Origin: Brevundimonas sp. Root608 | Lineage (GTDB): Bacteria; Pseudomonadota; Alphaproteobacteria; Caulobacterales; Caulobacteraceae | Assembly: GCF_001427825.1 (NCBI RefSeq) | Contig: NZ_LMGT01000001.1 | Location: forward strand, 882,001 to 946,000 | Length of the DNA stretch: 64,000 nt | Direction: 5' to 3' | Part shown: positions 16,784 to 28,600 of the stretch, in pieces | How the letters are laid out: every line of letters begins with the position of its first letter | How positions within the stretch are numbered: the first letter of the stretch is position 1 | Translations under genes and position numbers: made by a program | The notes under the pieces: model-generated | Seen by the model: only the letters and a program-made list of their open reading frames with translations | Database searches by the model: none | What the model was told of the DNA's origin: nothing

Positions 16784-17602
16784 ATGACCGACGCCTTCCA
16801 GCCCAATCTGGACTTCACCGCCGCCGAACAGGTCGACGAGCGCGAGGCGTTCGTGGTCGATCTGGAAGGGTATGAGGGCCCGCTGCACGTGCTGCTGGCG
16901 CTGGCGCGGACGCAGAAGGTCGATCTGCTGAAGCTGTCGATCACCAGACTGGCGGAACAGTATCTGGCCTTCGTCCACGAAGCCCGCCGGCGCAATTTCT
17001 CGCTGGCGGCGGACTATCTCGTGATGGCGTCATGGCTGGCCTATCTCAAATCCCGCCTGCTGCTGCCGCGCACCGACAAGAAGGACGAGGAGCCCCCGGC
17101 CGAGGAGATGGCCGCGGCCCTGGCCTTCCGGCTGCAGAAGCTGGAAGCCATGCGCAAGGCGGTCGAGACCATCACCAGCCGGCCCCGGCTGAAGCGCGAC
17201 GTCTTCACCCGCGGCGATCCCGAGGCGACGGTTATCGTCCCGTCCGACCGGATCGACGCCAGCCTGTACGAACTGATGGCCGCCTATGTGACCCAGCGCC
17301 GTCGCGAGGGGCAGCGCCAGTACAATCCGGGCCAGCGCGTCGAGGCCTTCGGGCTGGAGGCGGCGCGGGACTGGCTGCGGGACATTCTGCCCCGGCTGGA
17401 GCAATGGACGCCGCTGGAACAGGTCGCGCCCGCCCACAGCGGAACCGAGGGTCCGACCCAGTCCAGCTTTACCGCCTCGACCCTGTCGGCCAGTCTGGAG
17501 CTGGTCAAGGAAGGGGCGATGGATGTGAAACAGGCCGAGGCTTTCGCCGAGCTCTATCTGAAGCGGCGCGGACGCGGTCAGCCGCTGGAGTTGATGCCGT
17601 GA
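16784..17602 (+). CDS. scpA: Segregation and condensation protein A (kleisin)
   Basis: Kleisin subunit of the SMC-ScpAB condensin, needed for chromosome compaction and segregation. The 272-residue protein has the family's N-terminal EGYEGPLHVLLALARTQKVDLLKLSI block, the middle AADYLVMASWLAYLKSRLLLP helix, and the C-terminal winged-helix ending ELYLKRRGRG. The ATG lies 4 bases after the nagZ stop. A large palindromic repeat separates it from scpB, which is normally adjacent. Confidence 0.95.
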   Translation: MTDAFQPNLDFTAAEQVDEREAFVVDLEGYEGPLHVLLALARTQKVDLLKLSITRLAEQYLAFVHEARRRNFSLAADYLVMASWLAYLKSRLLLPRTDKKDEEPPAEEMAAALAFRLQKLEAMRKAVETITSRPRLKRDVFTRGDPEATVIVPSDRIDASLYELMAAYVTQRRREGQRQYNPGQRVEAFGLEAARDWLRDILPRLEQWTPLEQVAPAHSGTEGPTQSSFTASTLSASLELVKEGAMDVKQAEAFAELYLKRRGRGQPLELMP

Positions 17603-17625
17603 TCCAGGTCACACACCCTTGCTTG

Positions 17626-17761
17626 CCGTCATCCTCGGGCTTGACCCGAGGATCGGAGGCGGCCGCGGACTGTGCGTTCGGGGCGGCCCCGAGACCTGGC
17701 CGAAATCCCCTTCACCGCGCACCGGATGGTCTGATCCTCGGGTCAAGCCCGAGGATGACGG
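17626..17761. repeat. Palindromic repeat pair (CTTGACCCGAGGATC family), copy 1
   Basis: Two perfectly complementary 29-base arms (17626-17654 and 17733-17761) flank a 78-base spacer. The arms read CCGTCATCCTCGGGCTTGAC... and its reverse complement, and each arm is itself partly palindromic (CCTCGGGcttgaCCCGAGG). The same arms recur at 57150-57260 and 58685-58797. It lies between scpA and scpB; the scpB ribosome site begins just after it. Translated, it gives the ILGLDPRI and [10 protein letters not shown] peptides that often contaminate predicted protein starts. Confidence 0.93.
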
Positions 17762-17783
17762 TCGGAAGGGAGGCGGGACGGGC

Positions 17784-18443
17784 ATGATCCAGTTCGCCCC
17801 CGATCACGGAGAGATCGAGCGCCGCGTCGAGGCCCTGCTGTTCGCCGCGGCCGGCCCGCTGTCGGCGGCCGAGATCGGGCGGCGCCTGCCCGAGGGCGCC
17901 GACGTCGGCGGGGCTATCTCGGCCCTGCGCGAGCGCTATCAGGGCCGGGGGGTCGAGCTGGAATGCGTCGCCGACCGCTGGCGGTTCCGCACGGCCGCCG
18001 ACCTCGGCTTCCTGATGACCGAGGAGCGCGAGGAGCCGCGCCGGCTGTCGAAGGCCGCGCTCGAGACCCTGGCCATCATCGCCTACCACCAGCCCTGCAC
18101 CCGCGCCGAGATCGAGAGCGTGCGGGGCGTCTCCCTGTCCAGGGGCACCCTGGACCTGCTGCTGGAGATGGGGTTCGTGAAGCTGAAGGGCCGGCGGCGC
18201 ACGCCGGGCCGGCCGGTCACCTATGCGACGGCGGACAAATTCCTCGAGCATTTCAGCCTCGCCAGCCTGTACGACCTGCCCGGCGTGCAGGAGATGAAGG
18301 CGGCGGGCCTGCTGGACCTGTCCATCCCCGTCGGCTTCGAGGTCCCGGACCCGTCGCGGGCCGGCGATGACGATGACGCGCCCTTGCTGGAAGGCGCCGA
18401 TGACGCGCCCGAGTTCGCGCAGGACTTCGTGGCTGAGGACTGA
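17784..18443 (+). CDS. scpB: Segregation and condensation protein B
   Basis: Winged-helix partner of ScpA in the SMC condensin. The 219-residue protein contains ERRVEALLFAAAGPLSAAEIGRRL, then LSKAALETLAIIAYHQPCTRAEIESVRGVS, and LKGRRRTPGRPVTYATADKFLEHFSL, all typical of the family, then an acidic tail. The start at MIQFAPDHGE is chosen because AAGGGAGG lies 10 bases upstream. The frame is open back to 17619, but that extension is only translated palindromic repeat and should not be annotated. In several alphaproteobacteria tatA follows; here a low-GC patch follows instead. Confidence 0.94.
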   Translation: MIQFAPDHGEIERRVEALLFAAAGPLSAAEIGRRLPEGADVGGAISALRERYQGRGVELECVADRWRFRTAADLGFLMTEEREEPRRLSKAALETLAIIAYHQPCTRAEIESVRGVSLSRGTLDLLLEMGFVKLKGRRRTPGRPVTYATADKFLEHFSLASLYDLPGVQEMKAAGLLDLSIPVGFEVPDPSRAGDDDDAPLLEGADDAPEFAQDFVAED

Positions 18444-18557
18444 TCGAAGCGGTAGCCGGGGAAGTTGAAAGCCTGCGCGGGTTGTTTGTCTGAGTTGCGG
18501 ATATTGACTCGCACAACTTTGAGGTTGTCAATGCTAACCTGAACAAGGGAATTAGCC

Positions 18558-19280
18558 ATGACGGATGAACCGCCTACTCAACTAGAACCGGTCATAGTCA
18601 CCGGCCAGCGTGTCAGGGCTCCGTCGCCGTTCGCAGGGATGCAGTTTCCCACCATAACCAGTTCCGCGCCCACCAGCAGCAGTTGGAACCGGCGGACGAA
18701 AGCCCCCCGGAAGGGCAGTCTGATAAGCAGCAACAATGTGCGATGCCAGAGGGACGGCGCCAATGGAATGCTGACGCCAAAGCAAAAGAAGCCGAGGCCG
18801 CGTTTCGTGAAAAGGCCAGATCGTTCAATGAAGCAGACTTGCAAAACAGAGAGTTTGGCGCGCTGATTTGCGAATTCAGTTCCGGTCAGATCGCGCTGGG
18901 ACCGATAGAGGCGGGCGATCCCATTCTAGACAGCAACGGCAACGCTATCAGTTATCCAGGAGGGCTCCCAACCGTGCCCATTGCTCCGGGCGGCTGTGGT
19001 TCCGGTACCCCTATCGGATACGTTCATAGTCATCCGGGGTTGGGAACGGGAATTCCGTCAAACCCTGATTTCGCCTTTGCTAAGCATCTCAAAGATTACT
19101 ACGGCGCGCCAGATAATGTAGGCATCTAATGTCGTGTCCCAATATCAAGATTTACAGACGGGTGCATATAAAACAGGCGTCGGTCGCGCTTCCCTTTCTG
19201 ATGAAACCGCTGCCAATCAGGGAACTTTAGAGCCCGAGTGGGTTAATCCTGAGGCCACCCCATGTCCTGGGGATAGCTAG
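18558..19280 (+). pseudogene. Frameshifted JAMM/JAB-type metallopeptidase-like gene
   Basis: Three frames together make one plausible protein of about 240 residues. Frame one (ATG 18558, ribosome site AAGGGA) gives MTDEPPTQLEPVIVTGQRVR up to about 18650. One missing C in the CCC at 18648-18650 would join it to the next frame, which continues through a charged helix (NADAKAKEAEAAFREKA) to GYVHSHPGLGTGIPSNPD, matching the JAMM metal motif H-x-H-P-x7-S-x-x-D. That frame stops at 19129; removing one G at 19121-19122 restores reading through SNVVSQYQD to a TAG at 19278. Codon use is less GC-biased than neighbours. It could be a decayed acquired gene or two sequencing errors. The substrate is unknown. 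Confidence 0.65.
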
Positions 19281-19292
19281 CGAGACGAAACC

Positions 19293-19733
19293 ATGCGCCG
19301 CAAATTTGCACTCACAGCAGGGCTACTTTCAGCGCTGTTCGCATCCCCTGCCATGGCGGAGTTCTGGATCCCGGCCGGTTCCGAGAGGGGCCAACGGGTG
19401 TTTGTGCAACTCGATGGAATGACCGCAAACAAAGCGTCTCCGTTCACGGCCGTGCTGGCTTCGTTTCCGCGATCCTGGCCTGCGAACCACCACCGCTACA
19501 CCGTCTGGATCGCGGAGTTCGATTGTCGTTCGCGAACCAGATCGATGAAGTCGGTAGTCCGGTACAGCAGCAATCGCGACCCCGAGAGGAGCACGGTGGA
19601 AGCGCATCCGGTGGGTGAGAACGACGCCGCCGTGGCGACGCAACTGAACGCGGTGTGCGGCGACACCGACGCCGCCCGACGGGGGCGGACTTTCAATCAC
19701 CTCGGCGAGATCGCTGAGTCCCTCGGGCGCTAG
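19293..19733 (+). CDS. Small exported protein, possibly surface-adhesin-E-like
   Basis: A 146-residue protein with a clear signal peptide (about 1-22, LLSALFASPAMA). The mature part includes RVFVQLDGM, YTVWIAEFDCRSRTRSMKSVVRYSSN and a C-terminal VATQLNAVCGD, so two cysteines sit about 65 residues apart and could form a disulfide. The layout, a central F-D-C-x-x-R strand and a closing V-C-G, loosely resembles the surface-adhesin E family; I could not confirm this. It begins 13 bases after the frameshifted JAMM-like gene and may form a unit with it. Confidence 0.6.
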   Translation: MRRKFALTAGLLSALFASPAMAEFWIPAGSERGQRVFVQLDGMTANKASPFTAVLASFPRSWPANHHRYTVWIAEFDCRSRTRSMKSVVRYSSNRDPERSTVEAHPVGENDAAVATQLNAVCGDTDAARRGRTFNHLGEIAESLGR

Positions 19734-19813
19734 CTTCCACGCGCAAGTTGGTCGCCGCGAAGGAACTGCGGATCGGTGGTGCAATCCCGCCGAACCCTTG
19801 CTAATCCGCTGGG

Positions 19814-21244
<1,431 letters not shown>

Positions 21245-21256
21245 TGCCGTCCCTCA

Positions 21257-21386
21257 CCGTGCACCACCGCGAAGGCGGGGACCCAGGCTTGAGCGGCCAC
21301 GCCGTTGCTGGACTGAGCGATCTCGAAACCTCCGCCGCCTGTGCGGCCCCCAAAACCTGGGTCCCCGCCTTCGCGGGGATGCACGG
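21257..21386. repeat. Imperfect inverted repeat between murC and murB
   Basis: Left arm 21257-21287 and right arm 21356-21386 are complementary at 29 of 31 positions, around CGCGAAGGCGGGGACCCAGG. The 68-base spacer has no gene. Its right arm ends 8 bases before the murB ATG. Translated, the arm gives the WVPAFAG-type peptide common in alphaproteobacterial intergenic repeats. It is a different family from the CTTGACCCGAGGATC element. Confidence 0.88.
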
Positions 21387-21394
21387 AAATTAGA

Positions 21395-22306
21395 ATGAGC
21401 TGGCGCGACACTCTTCCCGCCGTTCGCGGCAAGCTGCTGTGCGACGAACCGCTGGGGCCGTTCACCTGGTTCCGGGTCGGTGGAAACGCCGACGCGCTCT
21501 TCATCCCGGCCGACGCCGACGACCTGGCCGACTTCCTCAAGGCGCTGGATCCGGTCGTGCCGGTGACGGTGCTGGGCGTGGGCTCCAACGTCATCGTCCG
21601 CGACGGCGGCGTCGAGGGCGTGGTGGTCCGGCTGGCGGGGAGGCCCTTCGCCGGGATCACGACCGAGGGTGATGCGATCACGGCCGGCGCCGGCGCGCTG
21701 GATTCCATGGTGGCGAAGGCTTCGGCCAAGGCGGGGCTGACCGGACTGGAGTTCTACGCCGGCATCCCCGGCACCATCGGCGGCGCTCTGACCATGAACG
21801 CCGGCTGCTATGGCGCGGAGACCAAGGACATCCTCGTCTCGGCGCGCGGCGTGACGCGGGCAGGAGAGCGGGTCGAGTATGCGCTGGCCGACTTCGGCTA
21901 CACCTATCGCCACTCCGAGGCGCCGGCCGACATCATCTGGCTGGAGGCGACCTTCCGGGGGACGCCGGCCGATCCCGAGGCCGTGGCGGCGAAGATCGCC
22001 GAAATCACCTCGCGCCGCGAACTGACCCAGCCGATCCGCGAGAAGACCGGCGGCTCGACCTTCAAGAACCCGCCCGGCCATTCCTCGTGGAAGCTGGTCG
22101 ACGAGGCGGGCTGGCGCGGCAAGTTGTTCAAGGCCACCGGCGGCGGGGCCATGTTCAGCGAACTGCACAGCAATTTCATGATCAACCCGGGCGAGGCGAC
22201 GGCGGCGGATATCGAGGGTCTCGGAGATGCCGTGCGCGCGGACGTGCAGAGTAAACGGAACGTAAACCTCGAATGGGAGATCAAGAGGATCGGCCGCCCG
22301 CTTTGA
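21395..22306 (+). CDS. murB: UDP-N-acetylenolpyruvoylglucosamine reductase
   Basis: FAD-dependent enzyme that reduces UDP-GlcNAc-enolpyruvate to UDP-MurNAc. The 303-residue length fits a type II Mur[15 protein letters not shown] and [13 protein letters not shown] bind [21 protein letters not shown] is the family core, and [10 protein letters not shown] contains the catalytic Ser. The start is [10 protein letters not shown]; earlier in-frame codons lie inside the inverted repeat. ddl follows after 9 bases. Confidence 0.96.
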   Translation: MSWRDTLPAVRGKLLCDEPLGPFTWFRVGGNADALFIPADADDLADFLKALDPVVPVTVLGVGSNVIVRDGGVEGVVVRLAGRPFAGITTEGDAITAGAGALDSMVAKASAKAGLTGLEFYAGIPGTIGGALTMNAGCYGAETKDILVSARGVTRAGERVEYALADFGYTYRHSEAPADIIWLEATFRGTPADPEAVAAKIAEITSRRELTQPIREKTGGSTFKNPPGHSSWKLVDEAGWRGKLFKATGGGAMFSELHSNFMINPGEATAADIEGLGDAVRADVQSKRNVNLEWEIKRIGRPL

Positions 22307-22315
22307 GTTGATCCC

Positions 22316-23251
22316 ATGACCCGCCCGTTCGCTGACCTGCACGTCGCCGTCCTGATGGGCGGGCTGTCGTCCGAACGGGAGGTGTCCCTGAGCTCGGGCA
22401 AGATGTGCGCCGACGCCCTCGAAGGGCAGGTGGCCAGGGTCAGCCGCATCGACGCCGGCCGCGACCTGGCCCAGGTGCTGGCCGACCTCAAACCCGACGT
22501 CGTCTTCAACGCCCTGCACGGCGAATGGGGCGAGGACGGCTGCGTCCAGGGCGTGCTCGAGACGCTGGGCATTCCCTATACCCACTCGGGCGTGCTGGCC
22601 TCGGCCCTGGCCATGGACAAGGACAAGTCCAAGGCCGTGCTGCGGGCAGCGGGCGTCGTCGTTCCCGGCGGCGGCCTGTTCGACCGCTTCGAGGTGGCGC
22701 GCGGCCACGTCATTCCGCCGCCCTATGTGATCAAGCCCAACGCCGAAGGCTCGTCGGTCGGCGTCTATCTGGTGCGCGAGGGCGAGCCGCCGTGCGCGGC
22801 GCCCGGCGACGCCGGCTGGACCTGGGGCGAACAGGTAATGGTCGAGCCCTTTATCGCCGGCAAGGAACTGGCCGTCACGGTTCTTGGGGAAAAATCGGGG
22901 CCGCGGGCCCTGACCATCACCGACATCACCCCGGCCAAGGGCTTCTACGACTACGAAGCCAAATACGCCCCGGGCGGCTCCAGCCACGTCCTGCCGGCGG
23001 TCCTGCCGCCGCATGTGTTCGAGCGAGCCCTGCGGGAATCCGAACTGGCGCACACGGCCATGGGTTGCCGCGGGGTGTCGAGATCGGACTTTCGTTATGA
23101 CGATATTAAGGACGATCTGGTCCTTCTGGAGGTCAATACCCAGCCCGGCATGACGCCGACCTCGCTCAGTCCCGAGCAGGCTGCCCATGTCGGGATGGAC
23201 TATAAAGCTTTGGTGCGGTGGATGGTGGAGGACGCCTCATGCCCGCGGTAG
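22316..23251 (+). CDS. ddl: D-alanine--D-alanine ligase
   Basis: ATP-grasp enzyme that makes the D-Ala-D-Ala dipeptide for peptidoglycan. The 311-residue length is normal. [46 protein letters not shown] and [20 protein letters not shown] are standard ddl signatures. The C-terminus overlaps the start of ftsQ by 13 bases, so the two are translationally linked. Confidence 0.97.
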   Translation: MTRPFADLHVAVLMGGLSSEREVSLSSGKMCADALEGQVARVSRIDAGRDLAQVLADLKPDVVFNALHGEWGEDGCVQGVLETLGIPYTHSGVLASALAMDKDKSKAVLRAAGVVVPGGGLFDRFEVARGHVIPPPYVIKPNAEGSSVGVYLVREGEPPCAAPGDAGWTWGEQVMVEPFIAGKELAVTVLGEKSGPRALTITDITPAKGFYDYEAKYAPGGSSHVLPAVLPPHVFERALRESELAHTAMGCRGVSRSDFRYDDIKDDLVLLEVNTQPGMTPTSLSPEQAAHVGMDYKALVRWMVEDASCPR

Positions 23252-24126
23252 TTCGCGGCGGTCGGCGACAGAGTTCGAACCAGCCTGCAAAACGCGGCGC
23301 GGCTCCCAGATCCCCGGGGCGCGGGCGTTCGCCCCGTAATGCTCCGGCGACCCCGGGCAAGATGGCGGCGCTGGGCCGCCTCGACCTGTCTCCCCGCGCG
23401 GTCATCATTTCCATCGTCGCCGGCGTCGTCGTCCTGGCCGGCGTTCTGGCGACCGGCGCCCGCGCCGAGCGCATCAGCGCCTCCATCGGCCAGGGCGTCG
23501 ACGGGGCCGCCGCCGGCATGGGCCTGAAACTCGAGAAGGTCTTCATCGAAGGGGAGTCGCCCGAGGCGACCGCCACCATCCAGCGCGCCGTTCAGCTGTA
23601 TGCAGACCAACCCATGACCTCGATCGACCTCGACGCCGTCCGCAAGCGCGTCGAGACCGTCGGCTGGGTCAAGGGCGCGCGCGTCGTGCGCCTGCTGCCC
23701 AACACGCTGATCGTCCATGTCGTCGAGCATGACCGGCTGGCCGTCTGGCAGGCCGGCGGCCGCAACAGGGTCATCGACAGCCATGGCGTGGTGATCGCCG
23801 GCGCCGACGCCGGCCGCTATCCCGACCTTCCGCTGGTCGTGGGCAAGGGCGCCGAACAGGCCGCGTCCGAAGTGCTGCCCCTGATCGCGCAACGGCCCGG
23901 CCTGAAGGCGCGGGTCGAGGCGCTGGTTCGCGTCGACGAGCGCCGCTGGGACCTGAGACTGAAGGATGGCAGCCTGATCCAGCTGCCCGCCACCGACCAG
24001 GACGCCGCCCTGATCCAGCTCGACGCGCTGGACCAGCGCGAGCGGCTGCTGGAGCTGGGCTTCGACCGCATTGATCTGAGAACGCCGGGGGAGGTCGCCG
24101 TCCGGCCCTCCGCCGGCGCCGCGTAG
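23239..24126 (+). CDS. ftsQ: Cell division protein FtsQ
   Basis: Bitopic inner-membrane divisome protein linking early and late division factors. The 295-residue protein has an Arg-rich cytoplasmic tail (1-50), one transmembrane helix (about 55-73, [16 protein letters not shown]), a POTRA domain starting [21 protein letters not shown], and the FtsQ/DivIB domain with [24 protein letters not shown]. The start [10 protein letters not shown] lies inside the end of ddl. ftsA follows 16 bases downstream. Confidence 0.93.
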   Translation: MPAVVRGGRRQSSNQPAKRGAAPRSPGRGRSPRNAPATPGKMAALGRLDLSPRAVIISIVAGVVVLAGVLATGARAERISASIGQGVDGAAAGMGLKLEKVFIEGESPEATATIQRAVQLYADQPMTSIDLDAVRKRVETVGWVKGARVVRLLPNTLIVHVVEHDRLAVWQAGGRNRVIDSHGVVIAGADAGRYPDLPLVVGKGAEQAASEVLPLIAQRPGLKARVEALVRVDERRWDLRLKDGSLIQLPATDQDAALIQLDALDQRERLLELGFDRIDLRTPGEVAVRPSAGAA

Positions 24127-24142
24127 AGTTAGAGGAACGCTT

Positions 24143-25471
24143 ATGGCCGGACGGTCCGTCGATAAATCCGTGGACGGCGCCAAGGGCGCCGCGGGACGCG
24201 CGCCGGTCGTGGCGGCGCTGGATCTTGGCCAGTCGAAGGTCGCCTGCTTCATCATGAAGCCCGAGGGCGTGCGTCACGCCGACCGCACCATCCGCGTGGC
24301 GGGCGCGGGGCACGTCCAGTCGCGCGGCGTGCGCGGCGGCGGCATCGTCAACATGGACGAGGCGGCCCAAGCCATCGGTCACGCGGTCGAGCGCGCCGAG
24401 CGCGCCGCCGGCTCGCCGGTTTCGGGCGTCGTCGTCACCACGGCCATCGGCCAGATGGCCAGCCACCGGGTCCAGGCCCGCGTGTCCCTCGGCGCCACTC
24501 CGGTCGGCGACGCTGATCTGGCGCGCGCCATCGCCATGGCCCTGGCCCAGATTCGCCTGCCCAACCGCCGGCCGATTCACGTCCTGCCCATCGCCTGGTC
24601 CGTCGACGGCGCGCGCGGCGTGCATGATCCCCGCTCGATGAAGGGCCATTCGCTGGGCCTCGACCTGCTGGTCGTCTCCATGGCCGAGAGCGCCTTCAAC
24701 GGCCTGAGCCATTGCCTCGAACTGGCGCATCTGGACCTGCAGGGCGTGGCGGCGGCGCCGGTGGTGTCCTCGCTCGCGGCGCTGGAAGACGACGAGATGG
24801 ATCTCGGCTGCGTCTGTATCGACATGGGCGGCGGCTCGACCTCGGCGGCGGTCTGGGGCGGGCGCTCGCTGCTGCATATCGAATCCCTGAACGTGGGCGG
24901 CGATCACGTGACCGCCGACATCGCCCGCGGCCTGTCGACGTCCAAGGCCGGGGCCGAGCGACTCAAGACGCTGCACGGCTCGGCCATGGCCAGCGCCAAT
25001 GAGGACCGCGAGATGCTGGAGGCGCCGCCGCGAGGCGAGGATTCCTCGGCGGGCCCGATCTTCGTCCAGCGGGCCATGCTCAAGACCGTCATAGCGCCCC
25101 GTGTCGAGGAGACGCTGGAGCTGCTCCGCGACCGCCTGCGCAACGCGGGCGTAGGCCTGGAGCCCGGCGCCGGCCTGGTCCTGACCGGCGGGGCCAGCCA
25201 GTTGAACGGCGTACGCGAACTGGCCGTGCGGGTGTTCGATCGCCCTGTACGCCTCGGCAAGCCCCAGCGGGCGCCCCACCTGGCCGATGCCGCCTCAGGC
25301 CCGGCGTTCTGTTCGGCCGCCGGTGTGTTGTTGCGCGCCGCCTATGGTCCACGCGAAGCGGTTTCGGCCCGCAAGCTGATGTCCAGACAACTCTCGGCTG
25401 CGGACGCGCCACGCATCCATCAAGGCGGGATTGTGGCGCGCGCGGCGGGCTGGTTGCGCGAAAACCTCTAG
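24143..25471 (+). CDS. ftsA: Cell division protein FtsA
   Basis: Actin-fold ATPase that tethers FtsZ filaments to the membrane. The 442-residue protein begins its fold at VVAALDLGQSKVACFIMKPEG and has IDMGGGSTSAAVWGG and VLTGGASQLNGVREL, the phosphate and adenosine motifs of the actin superfamily, plus a C-terminal basic amphipathic end AAGWLRENL expected to bind membrane. AGAGGAA precedes the ATG. Unusually, the next gene is a TonB-dependent receptor rather than ftsZ. Confidence 0.95.
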   Translation: MAGRSVDKSVDGAKGAAGRAPVVAALDLGQSKVACFIMKPEGVRHADRTIRVAGAGHVQSRGVRGGGIVNMDEAAQAIGHAVERAERAAGSPVSGVVVTTAIGQMASHRVQARVSLGATPVGDADLARAIAMALAQIRLPNRRPIHVLPIAWSVDGARGVHDPRSMKGHSLGLDLLVVSMAESAFNGLSHCLELAHLDLQGVAAAPVVSSLAALEDDEMDLGCVCIDMGGGSTSAAVWGGRSLLHIESLNVGGDHVTADIARGLSTSKAGAERLKTLHGSAMASANEDREMLEAPPRGEDSSAGPIFVQRAMLKTVIAPRVEETLELLRDRLRNAGVGLEPGAGLVLTGGASQLNGVRELAVRVFDRPVRLGKPQRAPHLADAASGPAFCSAAGVLLRAAYGPREAVSARKLMSRQLSAADAPRIHQGGIVARAAGWLRENL

Positions 25472-25685
25472 GGAGCCTGACCGGGGGCCGTCGCGCCGAC
25501 CGATCTGGCGGTCACCGTGGCGGGACTGTGTCCGTATTGTAACAACAGTATGCTGGATTGGTCGCCATACGGCCACAATCCCTTGCCGCTCGCCACTTTG
25601 CTGTTAGCGTGAAAATCCGAAGCAGAGTCTGCCGCAAGGCGGATGCTGCCGATTGCATCCATTCCTTGGTTGGGGCCCAAACACC

Positions 25686-28600
25686 ATGCTTCTCAAGCGC
25701 AAGTACCTCTTCGGCTCGACGATCCTCGCGGGCGTCATGGCTGTCTCGGCTCCGGCCTTCGCCCAGAGCCAGCTGCCGGGCGTCACGGTCCAGGGTCAGA
25801 CCGACCAGGACGCGACCGAAATCGGCGAAGTCGTCGTCACCGGTTCGCGTATCCGCCGTGACCCGACCAATGCGCCGACCCCGCTGATCACCGTGGCGCG
25901 CGAGGATCTGCTGACCACCGGCCAGACGACCATGATCGACTATCTGGCCACCATTCCGGCCCTGTCGAACTCGGTCGTTCCGTCTGACACCACCGGCTCG
26001 AACCTGGGTGACGGCGGTCTGTCGCTGGCCAACCTGCGCTCGCTGGGCTCGGGCCGCACCCTGACCCTGATCAACGGTCGCCGCCAGGTCGGCTCCAATG
26101 GCGGTTCGCTGGCCGTCGACGTGGACACCATTCCCCGCCTGCTGATCGAAAACATCGAGATCGTCACCGGCGGCGCCTCTTCGGTTTACGGCGCCGACGC
26201 CGTCTCCGGCGTGCTGAACTTCGTGCTCCGCAAGGACTTCGAGGGCATGGAGATCGACGCCAACTACGGCATGATCAACCAGGATGGCCAGGCCAACACC
26301 CGGGTCTCCGCCCTCGTCGGCACGAACCTGCTGGATGACCGGCTGAACCTGTGGGCCTTCGGCGAATACGACCACAACGACGAAGTCCGGATTCTGGACA
26401 TCGACTGGTACCGGGCCAACCCGGGCACCTTCGGCGCGGACGCCGATCCGACCGCCCCTGCCGACGGTCCGGTTTCCGACAGCATCTTCGACACCGGCAA
26501 CACGGTGGTCTTCAACCGCCGACAGCTGCAGATCCTGCGCTGGGGCCAGACCACCCTGGCGAACAACCAGGCGGCCAGCCCGCGCAACGATCCGGATATC
26601 CCGTTCGTCACCTGCCCGACGGCCGGCGGCTTCACGACGGCCCTGGCGGCGAACTGCTACAACGTTCAGCCCGGCAAGACCTGGGTGTTCGAAGGGACCA
26701 CTGCCCGCCTCGCCGACTTCGGCACGCGGATCGGCTCCACCGGCGCCAACCGGACCATCAATGTCGGCGGCGACGGCGACAACGGCGCTGACTTCGGCCA
26801 GCTGTCGCGGACGCCGGAATCGACGTCGTACCGCTATGCGGCCGGGGCGAATTTCGCGATCACGCCAAACGTCCGGTTCTCGATCGACGCCAAATACATC
26901 GATGAAGAGACGTACGACGTCAGCCAGCCGACCTTCTTCGATTTCTACCTCAACAATCTGCAGCCGACGAACAGCGTCGACAATGCGCTGGCGACCAACG
27001 CCTTCCTGCTGAATCTCGACACCACGGCCTATCTGCCGAACAATCTCCGCTCGGCGATTCAGACGAACACGCAGCAGAACTACTCGGCGCCCACCCTGAC
27101 CGCTCCCGGCCAGCCGACGACCGTTACGGCCGCTCCGTTCGCCCGTCACACCCTGTTCGGGCCCGACCGCAGCCAGTTGAACTTCCGCGAATTGTTCCAG
27201 CTGAACCTCGCCCTCGAAGGTGATCTGGACAGCCTGTGGTTCGTCGACAACTTCAACTGGAGCCTGTCGTACAACGCCGGCGTCGCCGAGGCCGAGAACG
27301 TCGAACGCGGCGTCGACAACCAGCGCATGCAGCTGGCCTCCGATGCCGTGGTGGACACGGCCGGCGTGGTCAACGGCCGACCCGGCGAAGTGGTCTGCCG
27401 CGCCAAGCTGCTGCGCGCCCAGAACCCCGCCACGCTCCTCGGCGACAGCTTCCGCGGCGGCGATCTTCGCAACACGCCCCAAGGTCAGGCGGCCCTGGAC
27501 GCCTGCGTTCCGCTGAACGTGTTCGGCCGCGGCAACCAGAGCCCCGAGGCGTTGGCCTATATCGACGCCACCATCAACCCGACCGAGCGCAACGAGCAGG
27601 AGCAGGCGATCGCCTTCGTCTCCGGCGAGCTGTGGGACTTCTTCGGCGCGGGACCGATCGGCGTCGCCCTCGGCGTGGAATACCGCCGCGAATATACGGA
27701 AGGACGGGGTCGCACCGCGGCCACGGCCGGTCGCTTCCTGTTCCTCAACACCGGCGCCGATTTCCCGGGCGTCGAATATGAGTCGGAAGAAGCATTCGCC
27801 GAACTCTCGATCCCGCTGTTCCGCGACAGCTGGCTGGGGGAGTATGCCGAAATCAGCGGTTCCTACCGGTACTTCGACTATACGACGGTCGGAACCGGCG
27901 ACGTGTACGGCGTGAACTTCGTCTACCGTCCGATTGCGGACATCGCCTTCAAGACCAGCTTCAACACCTCGTTCCGCGCCCCGAACCTCGGCGAAAACTT
28001 CGCGCCGCAGAGCCAGACCTTCTTCAACGGCGTGGTCGATCCCTGCGACACCCGTCAGATCGTGGCCATCACCAACGCCACCGATCGCGCCAATCGGGTC
28101 GCAAACTGCACCACCCTGTTCAACCAGGTCGCGGCGAGCCGCGGTCTGCCTGCCCCGTCGTTCGACTTCAACGGCGCCACGGCTGACCCGAACGACGATT
28201 ACAACCCGACCTATCCCTCGGGCATCGCCGGCGTGTCGGGCGGCAACCCCTTCCTGCAGCCGGAAACGTCGGAATCCTTCACCTTCTCCACGGTGCTGGA
28301 GCCGCGCTTCTTCCCGAACTTCAGCCTCGTGCTCGACTACTACGAAGTCGAGATCAAGGACGTGATCGCGGCGGTCACGCCCGCCGCCGCCGCCCTCAAC
28401 TGCGTCCAGGGGCCGTCGCTGAACCCCGCGGCCTGCAACACCATCTTCCGCCTCAACTCGCCGGTCGCGGGTACGACGGCGGAAGCCCGCTCGCAGGCCT
28501 TCGAGATCGGCACCCCCGGCAACACCGGCATCGGCTTCATCCAGGGGTCGATCAACTTCGCCAAACTTCAGACCCGGGGTCTCGACTTCACAGCCCGGTA

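Noticed and set aside
18645-18655. Programmed -1 frameshift at TTTCCC in the JAMM-like gene
   Set aside because: The heptamer does not match the X-XXY-YYZ pattern in the zero frame, and a second, opposite shift is also needed downstream, so decay or sequencing error is more likely.
18578-18844. Minus-strand 88-residue hydrophobic open frame
   Set aside because: It is antisense to the frameshifted JAMM-like gene and has no ribosome site or signal; the plus-strand reading is supported by a motif.
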